Part shown: piece by piece, positions 14,088-21,728 of the stretch
Layout of the letters: each line of letters begins with the position of its first letter
How positions within the stretch are numbered: position 1 is the first letter of the stretch
DNA from: an uncultured Clostridium sp.
GTDB lineage: Bacteria; Bacillota; Clostridia; TANB77; CAG-508
DNA: 22,804 bases
Reading direction: 5' to 3'
Assembly (NCBI GenBank): GCA_900551615.1
Contig: URWN01000022.1
Coordinates: 1 to 22,804, forward strand
The notes under the pieces: model-generated
The model's database searches: none
What the model was told of the DNA's origin: nothing
The model's input: only the letters and a program-made list of their open reading frames with translations
Translations under genes and position numbers: made by a program

Positions 14088-16751
14088 TTAAAATTTTGCA
14101 AAAGAAAAACTTTTTTTCTCTTCTTTCTTCTCTACTGTCTTATTCTTAAAATCTAATTTCTTTTGTAGCTCAATAACTGGCACAGGTAAAATAGAAATAG
14201 CAACTGTAATAATCCATTGAGTCAAATTCAAAGGAACAACTTCAAAAACCTTTGCAAAAGTAGGAACAACAACTACTATAGCCTGAATAAAAATTCCTAA
14301 AACAAAACTTCCTACTAAATACTTATTTTCAAATAATCCAGCTTCAAAAATTGACTTTTCATTTTTAACATTAAAACTATGTATCAATTCCAAAAATCCT
14401 ATTGATAAAAATGCCATAGTTCTGCCTGCTTCTAATCCATAATATTTATTTCCTATACTAAATGCAACAAGTGTAAGTACACCAATCATTATGCCTTCAA
14501 CAATTATTTTATTCCACAAGCCATCTGCAAATATTCCTTTTTTACTATCTACAGGTTTTCTTTGCATAATATCTTTTTCAGGCTTTTCAAGCCCTAATGC
14601 AATTGCTGGTAATGAGTCTGTAACTAGATTTATCCATAATAATTGAATTGCAAGTAATGGTGATTTTAAGCCTAATACAAGCCCCATAAAAATTGTTACT
14701 ATTTCTCCTATATTTGTTGCAATTAAAAAATGTATTGCTTTTTTGATATTGTCATATATATTTCTTCCTTGTTTTACAGCTTCAACAATTGTTACAAAAT
14801 TATCATCCGTAAGTATTATGTCTGCTGCATTTTTTGCAACATCTGTACCATTTTTTCCCATTGCAATTCCAATATCTGCATTTTTTAAAGCAGGACTATC
14901 ATTTACTCCATCACCCGTCATTGCAACAACCGCGCCATTTTTCTGCCATGCTTTTACTATTCTAACTTTATGTTCCGGTGTAACCCTTGCAAAAACTGAA
15001 TAATTGCTTATATTTTTTTCTAATTGCTTTTGTGTTATTTTGTCAAGTTCTTGTCCTGTTATTGCCATATCTTTTTGTTCTAATATTCCTAAATCTTTAG
15101 CAATTGCTTTTGCCGTTTCTAAATGGTCTCCTGTTATCATAACAGTTTTTATTCCAGAATTTTTACAAACTTGAACCGCTTCTTTTACTCCTTCTCTTGG
15201 AGGGTCTATCATTCCAATTAAGCCAACAAATGTTAAATTATTTTCTATATTTTGTGAATCTATTTTGCTTGGCAATGTGTCTAAATCTTTGTAAGCAACA
15301 GCAATTACTCTTAAAGCTTTTTGTGCCATCTGTCTATTATCACTTTGAATTTTCAAATTTTCTAAACTTTTAATTTTAATATTATATTGATTTTGCATCT
15401 CAGTTATCAAATCTACTTGTTTTGTACATTTTTGTAATAATACATCTGGTGCACCTTTTGTAATAATTCTATATTTATTTCCTATTTTATGAATTGTTGT
15501 CATCATTTTTCTATTAGAATCAAATGGAATTTCATTAATTCTAGGCATAAAATTTTCTAGCTTATCCTTTACTGTACCCATATTTATGCATTCTTCTACA
15601 ATTGCCTTCTCTGTAGGCTCACCAGAAACTTGTGGCACTCCACTTTCCACATTTATATCACAGTCTGTGCATAATGTTGCAAGTTCTATAATAAATTTTT
15701 TGTTTTGACTTCTAACATCAACTACTTTCATTTTATTTTGAGTTAAAGTTCCTGTTTTATCTGAACATATAACACTACTACTTCCAAGTGTTTCAACTGC
15801 TGGTAATTTTCTAATTATACTATTCTTTTTGGCCATTTTAGTAACACCAATTGAAAGCATAATTGTTACAATTGCAGGTAATCCCTCTGGAATTGCAGCA
15901 ACTGCAAGTCCAACAGATGTCATAAACATTTCTACTGGTTCTATGTGTTTTATTAATCCCATAACAAATATAATCACACATATAGCTAAACATGCTAATC
16001 CTAATATTTTACCAACTTCACCTAGTTTTTTCTGTAATGGTGTTTGTGGTGCCTCATCTTCTATTATCATATTTGCTATTTGTCCAACTTTTGTACTCAT
16101 CCCTGTATCAGTTACAACTGCTTTTCCGTGTCCATTTACTGTAATACTTGCCATAAATGCCATATTTTTCATATCACCTAATGGTGCATTCTTGCTACAT
16201 ATTGCATCTGCATCCTTTTCAGCTCCCTGTGTTTCACCTGTTAAAGATGATTCTTCAATTTTTAAGTTATGACTTTCTAATATTCTACAATCAGCTGGTA
16301 CAAAATTTCCAGCATCCAAAATAATAATATCTCCTTTTACAAGTTCTTCTGCATTGACTTCCACTGTTTTACCATTTCTTATAGTTTTTGCAAGTTGTGG
16401 TGTCATTTGTTTTAAAGCTTCTATTGATTTTTCTGCCTTTGCCTCTTGAATTACTCCCATCAATGCATTAAAAACTACTATTCCTATAATTATTATTGAA
16501 TCTACATAGTCGTTTTCCCCTTGCATTTTTGACACAACTGCTGATATTATTGATGCTATTATTAGTATTATTATCATAAAATCATTAAATTGTTTTATGA
16601 ATTTTACTATAAAACTTTCTTTTTTCTTTTCTTGCAATTTATTTTTTCCATATTTTGCTTGTCTTTCTTGTACTTCTTTTTCTGTTAGTCCTTGCTTTTC
16701 ATCTGTGCTTAATTTTCTTAATACTTCTTCTTTTCTTAATGTTTGCCACAT
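14088..16751 (-). CDS. P-type calcium-transporting ATPase (type IIA)
   Basis: A protein of 887 aa. It pumps cations, most probably Ca2+, out of the cytoplasm using ATP. Visible are the cation-ATPase N-domain (1-50), TM1-2 (about 55-100), the actuator loop SLTGET (169-174), the M4 site AAIPEGLP (285-292), the phosphorylation site DKTGTLT (D331), the nucleotide-domain KGAPDVLL, TGDHLETAKAIAKDLGI and the hinge TGDGVNDSPAL. The C-terminal membrane segments include NIGEIV (M5) and WINLVTDSLPAIALG (M6) with the Asn and Asp typical of calcium pumps. The start has an AAAGGAGTG site. It is divergent from ytaF; no clean promoter is visible in the 110-bp gap. The PMCA/SERCA-like bacterial group is well supported, but ion specificity is inferred. 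Confidence 0.94.
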   Translation of the reverse strand: MWQTLRKEEVLRKLSTDEKQGLTEKEVQERQAKYGKNKLQEKKKESFIVKFIKQFNDFMIIILIIASIISAVVSKMQGENDYVDSIIIIGIVVFNALMGVIQEAKAEKSIEALKQMTPQLAKTIRNGKTVEVNAEELVKGDIIILDAGNFVPADCRILESHNLKIEESSLTGETQGAEKDADAICSKNAPLGDMKNMAFMASITVNGHGKAVVTDTGMSTKVGQIANMIIEDEAPQTPLQKKLGEVGKILGLACLAICVIIFVMGLIKHIEPVEMFMTSVGLAVAAIPEGLPAIVTIMLSIGVTKMAKKNSIIRKLPAVETLGSSSVICSDKTGTLTQNKMKVVDVRSQNKKFIIELATLCTDCDINVESGVPQVSGEPTEKAIVEECINMGTVKDKLENFMPRINEIPFDSNRKMMTTIHKIGNKYRIITKGAPDVLLQKCTKQVDLITEMQNQYNIKIKSLENLKIQSDNRQMAQKALRVIAVAYKDLDTLPSKIDSQNIENNLTFVGLIGMIDPPREGVKEAVQVCKNSGIKTVMITGDHLETAKAIAKDLGILEQKDMAITGQELDKITQKQLEKNISNYSVFARVTPEHKVRIVKAWQKNGAVVAMTGDGVNDSPALKNADIGIAMGKNGTDVAKNAADIILTDDNFVTIVEAVKQGRNIYDNIKKAIHFLIATNIGEIVTIFMGLVLGLKSPLLAIQLLWINLVTDSLPAIALGLEKPEKDIMQRKPVDSKKGIFADGLWNKIIVEGIMIGVLTLVAFSIGNKYYGLEAGRTMAFLSIGFLELIHSFNVKNEKSIFEAGLFENKYLVGSFVLGIFIQAIVVVVPTFAKVFEVVPLNLTQWIITVAISILPVPVIELQKKLDFKNKTVEKKEEKKSFSFAKF

Positions 16752-16814
16752 AAAAATTCACTCCTTTGTATGTTTGTTAATTAAATATATGTGGCTTGTA
16801 CTTTTTTATTACAA

Positions 16815-16862
16815 AGTAACACCAAAATTTTTTTGTCATATTATGTTGTAAGAGGTGTTATT
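16815..16862 (+). promoter_or_regulatory. Stem that would mask the ytaF ribosome binding site
   Basis: AGTAACACC (16815-16823) can pair with GGTGTTATT (16854-16862), including one G-U, enclosing a 30-nt loop. The 3' arm covers GAGGTG, the ytaF ribosome site, and ends right at its ATG. Whether the left arm is transcribed is unknown. Confidence 0.35.
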
Positions 16863-17444
16863 ATGTTAAATTCATTACTTTTAGCAATATCAAGTAGTAT
16901 TGATTCTTTAGGAATAGGTATAACATATGGAATAAAAAATACAAAGATATCCAAATCAGGAAAAATAATCTTGTTCGTAATCTCACTACTAACAACATAT
17001 ATTTCAATACTTTTTGGCAATATAATTCAATATATATTTCCAAATGCTTTAACTAATTTTTTAGGATGTTTCGTTTTAGTTTGTATGGGAATATACATAT
17101 GTTTTCAGGCTTTAAAAAAAGAAAAAGATTCTCAAAATATATTTAATAGCCCTATATCATCTGATTTAAACCACTCTCAAGTTATTGAACCAAAAGAAGC
17201 TTTATTCTTAGCCATTGCTCTTTCTCTTGATAGTTTTTGCATTGGTATTTGTGGTTCAATGACTGATATCAATTTAAATCTATTTCCTTTTTTAGTTAGT
17301 ATTTTACAATTGTTCTTTCTAAGCATGGGTTCATATTTAGGAATTCATATTAGAAATTTCTGTAAATTACCACAAAATATTTGGTCTATAATCTCTGGTG
17401 TTTTGTTAATCTTTATAGGATTCTTAAAATTTATTGCTTTTTGA
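16863..17444 (+). CDS. ytaF: Sporulation membrane protein YtaF (MntP-like fold)
   Basis: A protein of 193 aa. Its opening LLLAISSSIDSLGIGITYGI and internal repeat LFLAIALSLDSFCIGICGSM, each with a conserved Asp (D14, D123) in the first helix of its half, match YtaF and the MntP/LysE-like two-repeat fold. About six hydrophobic segments are seen, with a polar loop at about 84-110. YtaF is a forespore or mother-cell membrane protein of sporulation, with unproven transport function. I choose the ATG at 16863, after AGAGGTG; a longer frame from 16791 lacks a ribosome site and would translate the leader. A small Cys protein follows on the same strand after 48 bp. Confidence 0.85.
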   Translation: MLNSLLLAISSSIDSLGIGITYGIKNTKISKSGKIILFVISLLTTYISILFGNIIQYIFPNALTNFLGCFVLVCMGIYICFQALKKEKDSQNIFNSPISSDLNHSQVIEPKEALFLAIALSLDSFCIGICGSMTDINLNLFPFLVSILQLFFLSMGSYLGIHIRNFCKLPQNIWSIISGVLLIFIGFLKFIAF

Positions 17445-17492
17445 TTTAATTTATTATATAATAATTAGTATCAAAATTTAGGAGGTTCTTAT

Positions 17493-17696
17493 ATGAACAA
17501 AAGATTAACTATTAAACATCAAGAAGACATTCTAACGGTAAATGGACCTGAAGCGGAAGTTGATTTACTTTTAAAGTGGATAAAAGACTACCGGCATGGA
17601 GAAACCTCTGATAATTCAGTAACCTGCCAGTCATCTTTGGATTTATGTGCTTGCAAAACAAAAGCATTACGTCTAAATCTTGATATAATAAAATAG
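17493..17696 (+). CDS. Unrecognised small protein with a CxC motif, 67 aa
   Basis: I do not recognise a family. The start ATG follows a strong AGGAGG site. The protein begins MNKRLTIKHQEDILTVNGPE, continues with an amphipathic helix AEVDLLLKWIKDYRHGE, and has C45, C52 and C54 in TCQSSLDLCACKTKALRLNL. It has no signal peptide or membrane segment. Three close cysteines suggest metal binding or redox behaviour, but nothing proves it. It sits 48 bp after ytaF on the same strand, without a clear promoter of its own, and ends at a strong terminator. Co-transcription with ytaF, and hence a sporulation link, is an inference. Confidence 0.75.
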   Translation: MNKRLTIKHQEDILTVNGPEAEVDLLLKWIKDYRHGETSDNSVTCQSSLDLCACKTKALRLNLDIIK

Positions 17697-17700
17697 TTAA

Positions 17701-17736
17701 AAAGCAAGGATTTGATTAAACTCATTTCCTTGCTTT
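17701..17736. terminator. Bidirectional terminator between the 67-aa gene and smc
   Basis: A 10-bp stem AAAGCAAGGA/TCCTTGCTTT (17701-17710 with 17727-17736) with T-rich tails on both strands. It serves the convergent 67-aa gene and smc. Confidence 0.87.
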
Positions 17737-17740
17737 TGTT

Positions 17741-20700
17741 TTATTGTTTTAACTTCATAGATAACAATTTAGAAATACCACTCTCTTCCATTGTAACACC
17801 ATAAACAGTGTCTGCAACTTCCATAGTACCTTTTCTATGAGTAATAACTAAAAATTGAGTATGTTCAGTAAATTTTTTCAAATACTCAGCATATCTAAAT
17901 ACATTTACATCATCTAATGCCGCTTCAATTTCATCTAGTACACAGAATGGCGCTGGATTTATTTTTAGTATCGCAAATAATAATGCAATTGCAGTAAATG
18001 CTTTTTCTCCACCTGAAAGTAACATCATATTTTGTAATTTCTTTCCTGGTGGCTGTACAGTAATTTCAATTCCACACTCTAAAATGTTTTCTTCATCTTC
18101 TAGTGTAAGTTCTGCTTTTCCTCCACCAAATAACTCTGCAAATACTTCTCCAAAGTTTTTGTTTATAACCTTGAATTTTTCTTTAAATTGTTCTTTCATA
18201 ATTTGAGTCATATCTGAAATTACTTTTCTTAATTTACTCATTGTATTTTCTAAGTCTAAACGTTGTTCACTCATAAAGTCGTATCTATCTTTTAAGTTTT
18301 TGTATTCTTCTATTGAGTCAACATTTACACTTCCAAGTTCTCTAATTTCAGTTCTTAAATTATTTACTCTTCTTTGCGTTAATGCAACATTTTCTGGTTT
18401 TTGATATTGTTCTGTATTATTAGGTGTAAGCTCATATTCTTCCCACATTTTGTTAATAATACTATTTATATCTTCATCAATTTTTGTCTTTTTAACATCT
18501 AATTTTACAAGTTGACCTTTTAAGTCCTCAATTACTTTAAATTTAGCAGTTATTTCGTCTTCTTGTTTTGAAAGTTTTTCACTTTTTTGAGCTCTTTCTT
18601 TTTTAAATTCTTCAATTTTTAAACTGCTACTATTTACACTTTCCTTAACTTCTTCTATTTTTTGAAGTGTTTCTTTTATTGATTTTTCTAAGTCTTCATT
18701 GTCTTTTTTGATTTGTTCAATTTGTGTATTTTTGTTTTCTATACTCATATGCGCATTTTCTAATTCTTGATTAATTCTTTCTTGAATTTCTTGAATTGAT
18801 GCTTCACTTTCGTCAAATGATGATACAGAAATTTTTAGATTTGTAATATCAAAGTTTAAGTCATCAATATATTTTTGGTCATCTTTGTTTAATTCTGCAA
18901 ATTCAGTAATAATTTTAGAAAGTTCTTCATTTTGTTCTGCTATTTTGTTTATTTCTACTTGTAAATTTCCTTTTGTTGAAACCGCTTCCTCTTCTTGTTT
19001 TTCAAGACTTGTTTGTTCTTCTTTTAGCCTATTTAAACGTTTTTCAAGCTTTTCAATATTTTCGTTTATTGAAATAACTTTTTGTTTTTCAGTTGCATAT
19101 GTAATGTCAATTTCTTGTAACTCTTTTTCAAGATTTGAAGATAATTCTAAAATTCCCTCAATTGACTCTTCATAATTTTGTTTATCATTTTGTAGCTTTT
19201 CAATTTTTTGTTTTAGATTTTTTATCTCTTTTTCTAATTTTTCAATTTCTTTTCCTCTACCTAAAATGTTAACCGTCTTTTTAGCAACTGAACCACCAGT
19301 AATTGCACCAGATGGATTTATTAAATCACCTTCTGTTGTTACAATTCTGAATGTATAGCCATTTTGTTTTGCAACTTTTATAGCTGTATCCATATTATCA
19401 ACAATTACAGTTCTACCTAGTAAATTTAAAATAATTTGCTCATATTTTTTGTTGTATTTTACAAGGTCTGACGCAATTCCAACAACACCACTTTCATTGC
19501 CTTTTATTTTGTCTAATTTTTTACCTTTAACAGATGAAATTGGCAAAAATGATGCTCTTCCTAAATTATTTTTTCTTAAATGTTCAACTAATCTTTTTGC
19601 ATCTGTTTCAGTTTCTGTTACTATGTTTTGAAGACTTGCTCCTAAACACATTTCAATTGCTGTTTGTAATTCATCTGGAACTTCTATAATATTTGCTAAA
19701 ACACCATTCATTCCTTTTCCAAGTTCTTTGATATTTTCACAGTCTTTAAGCAATGATTTAACACTTTTGATATATCCTTCTTTTTCTTTTTCAGTTTCTA
19801 TCAAAAATTTTAATCTTGACTCTTTTATTCTCATTTCACTTGATAAAATATTTATATTACTTTCAAATGATTTAATTTTTTGGTTTGCTTCTTCTCTTTG
19901 TTTTGCAACTTCATTTAAAGAATTTTGTGCTTTATTTTTCTTGTTTTCAATTTCATTAAATTGTTTTGCAATATCTTCTTTGTTAAGACGAGTTCCATCA
20001 AGTTCTGAAATTGTTGATTGCATTTCTTGTTTTATTTGAGCTTGTCTTTTTTCAAAGTTTTGATAATTTATGTTTTGAGCATTTATTTCTAATTGAAGTT
20101 CATATCTCTTGTCTGTATTTTCTTCTACTGTATGTTTATATCCTTCAATTTCAAGCTCTTTTGAAGACAATTTTTCTGTTAATTTATCAAGTTCTGCTTG
20201 TTTTTCATTTAACTCTTTTTCAAACTTTTCTTTATTTTGTTTTAAGTTATCTTTTTTTGCATTTTTTTGTTCAATTTCTTCTTTTAACTCTTGAATTTTA
20301 GCATTTTGTTCTTCAATTTCTTTTAAATATCTTTCATTGTTTTCATTATTATTTGTAATTCTAGTTTTTGCAACATTTATATCAGAGTTTAATTGTTCAA
20401 TTTGTTTTTGACTTTCAAAACCTATATTTGACATATTTTCAATTGTTTCTGTAATTTCATCAATACTAGCTTTTAACTCTTCTTTTAAAATCTTTACTCT
20501 TTCTAATCTACCTTCCTCATCATTACATTGTGCCTGCATAATTTCAATATCTTGAACAACTTTTTCTAAATCTTGTTTATACTTTTCTATATTGTAAACA
20601 AATAAACCAATTTCTATGTTTTTCAATTCTTCTTTTAAATTCAAATACTTTTTAGCCTTATCTGCTTGCATTTGTAAAGGTTCTAGATTTCCTTCAATTT

Positions 20701-21289
20701 CAGACAAAATATCATTAATTCTTAAAAGATTCAATTTTGTATGTTCTAACTTTTTCTCAGACTCTTGCTTTCTTGTTCTATATTTAACAATACCTGCAGC
20801 CTCTTCAAAAATATGTCTTCTATCCTCAGATTTGTTACTTAAAATTTCATCAATTTTACCTTGTCCAATAATTGAATATCCATCTTTACCAATACCAGTA
20901 TCCATAAATAATTCCAACACATCTTTTAATCTGCATGGAACTTTATTTATAAAATAACCAGTTTCACCGCTTCTATAAATTTTCCTTGTAACAGTTACCT
21001 CTGTATATTCAATTGGCAACGCACCATCAGAATTATCAAACACCAAAGAAGCCTCGGCAAAGCCCAAAGACTTTCTATTTTGAGTACCTGCAAATATGAT
21101 GTCTAGAGACTTTGTGCCTCTTAATGATTTCATGCTTTGCTCTCCAAGTACCCATCTTATTGCATCTGATATGTTACTCTTTCCTGAACCGTTTGGCCCT
21201 ATTACTGTTGTAATTCCAGGCATTAGTTCTAATACTGTTTTATCTGCAAAGGATTTAAATCCTTGTAATTCTAATCTTTTTAAATACAT
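17741..21289 (-). CDS. smc: Chromosome segregation protein SMC
   Basis: A protein of 1182 aa, full length. SMC dimers, with ScpA and ScpB, organise and separate replicated chromosomes. The N-terminal head has Walker A GPNGSGKSN (31-39) and GQGKIDEIL. The two coiled-coil arms span about 170-500 and 680-1030. The hinge lies between (about 530-660: GVLANIIEVPDELQ through PSGAITGGSV). The C-terminal head has the signature LSGGEKA (about 1090) and Walker B VLDEIEAALDD (about 1118). The ribosome site GGGAGG touches the edge of a REP-like repeat. The usual neighbours rnc and ftsY are absent, and the gene stands as a single transcription unit. Confidence 0.98.
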   Translation of the reverse strand: MYLKRLELQGFKSFADKTVLELMPGITTVIGPNGSGKSNISDAIRWVLGEQSMKSLRGTKSLDIIFAGTQNRKSLGFAEASLVFDNSDGALPIEYTEVTVTRKIYRSGETGYFINKVPCRLKDVLELFMDTGIGKDGYSIIGQGKIDEILSNKSEDRRHIFEEAAGIVKYRTRKQESEKKLEHTKLNLLRINDILSEIEGNLEPLQMQADKAKKYLNLKEELKNIEIGLFVYNIEKYKQDLEKVVQDIEIMQAQCNDEEGRLERVKILKEELKASIDEITETIENMSNIGFESQKQIEQLNSDINVAKTRITNNNENNERYLKEIEEQNAKIQELKEEIEQKNAKKDNLKQNKEKFEKELNEKQAELDKLTEKLSSKELEIEGYKHTVEENTDKRYELQLEINAQNINYQNFEKRQAQIKQEMQSTISELDGTRLNKEDIAKQFNEIENKKNKAQNSLNEVAKQREEANQKIKSFESNINILSSEMRIKESRLKFLIETEKEKEGYIKSVKSLLKDCENIKELGKGMNGVLANIIEVPDELQTAIEMCLGASLQNIVTETETDAKRLVEHLRKNNLGRASFLPISSVKGKKLDKIKGNESGVVGIASDLVKYNKKYEQIILNLLGRTVIVDNMDTAIKVAKQNGYTFRIVTTEGDLINPSGAITGGSVAKKTVNILGRGKEIEKLEKEIKNLKQKIEKLQNDKQNYEESIEGILELSSNLEKELQEIDITYATEKQKVISINENIEKLEKRLNRLKEEQTSLEKQEEEAVSTKGNLQVEINKIAEQNEELSKIITEFAELNKDDQKYIDDLNFDITNLKISVSSFDESEASIQEIQERINQELENAHMSIENKNTQIEQIKKDNEDLEKSIKETLQKIEEVKESVNSSSLKIEEFKKERAQKSEKLSKQEDEITAKFKVIEDLKGQLVKLDVKKTKIDEDINSIINKMWEEYELTPNNTEQYQKPENVALTQRRVNNLRTEIRELGSVNVDSIEEYKNLKDRYDFMSEQRLDLENTMSKLRKVISDMTQIMKEQFKEKFKVINKNFGEVFAELFGGGKAELTLEDEENILECGIEITVQPPGKKLQNMMLLSGGEKAFTAIALLFAILKINPAPFCVLDEIEAALDDVNVFRYAEYLKKFTEHTQFLVITHRKGTMEVADTVYGVTMEESGISKLLSMKLKQ

Positions 21290-21299
21290 TTTTCCTCCC

Positions 21300-21361
21300 G
21301 GGATTTAGGGACGTTCCTTTTTTTCCCTTTTTTCAGGGATTTGGGGACACTCCTTTTTTCC
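21300..21361. repeat. Tandem pair of REP-like elements, copies 5 and 6
   Basis: Two direct copies, GGGATTTAGGGACGTTCC (starting 21300) and GGGATTTGGGGACACTCC (starting 21336), each followed by a T run and CC(C), which gives imperfect palindromes. They lie directly upstream of the smc ribosome site. Confidence 0.7.
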
Positions 21362-21390
21362 TTTTTAGTTTTTTGGAAACAGCTCTTGAA

Positions 21391-21408
21391 GTTATATCAA
21401 GTTGATAT
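21391..21408 (-). promoter_or_regulatory. Possible smc promoter overlapped by a 15-bp palindrome
   Basis: The minus strand reads TGATATAAC, an extended -10 form (-10 hexamer 21391-21396). It overlaps the perfect palindrome ATATCAA-G-TTGATAT (21394-21408). The -35 is poor. The palindrome could be an operator or chance in AT-rich DNA. Confidence 0.35.
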
Positions 21409-21453
21409 CCTTTTCCTCATTTTTTCTTTGTTCATTTTACTATATAAAATGAC

Positions 21454-21476
21454 AAAAAGCAAGAAATTTTTCTTGC
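21454..21476 (-). terminator. Terminator on the surface-protein side
   Basis: GCAAGAA/TTCTTGC (21459-21465 with 21470-21476), followed on the minus strand by five T (21454-21458). It lies about 250 bp past the surface-protein stop codon, beyond the transposase remnant. Confidence 0.65.
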
Positions 21477-21529
21477 CTTTTGAAGAATATAAATGGCAAT
21501 AATAATTTTCCAATTTATTATGCACATAA

Positions 21530-21695
21530 TTATCTTAATATTTCGTTGGTACTTTTATAATTAAACATAGCTCTTGAATAATTATTTATCTAATCTTCTA
21601 TTTTTTTGTATATATTTTTCTGAAATTGGTATTTTATCAATTTCTTTTTGTATAAATCATCTTATTAATCTGTTTGCATTTTCTGTCTTTATTGT
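21530..21695 (-). pseudogene. Decayed C-terminus of an IS30-type transposase
   Basis: On the minus strand, one frame reads TENANRLIR, stop, FIQKEIDKIPISEKYIQ and then RRLDK. After a frame change near 21590, the next frame reads NNYSRAMFNYKSTNEILR and a stop. IS30 transposases end with 'NENTNGLIRxxxPKGxDxSxIxxxxI...LNNRPRKxLxYKTPxE', so the two pieces are consecutive parts of one ancestral tail broken by a TGA (21657-21659) and a frameshift. No catalytic residues or inverted ends remain visible. It lies just downstream of the surface-protein gene. Confidence 0.65.
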
Positions 21696-21728
21696 TTGAT
21701 ATTAATTTTTTGTTTTTTGTAATCAATA

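Noticed and set aside
16791..16862. Upstream extension of ytaF
   Set aside because: There is no ribosome site before 16791, and the extra residues do not match the family's opening sequence; the ATG at 16863 fits.
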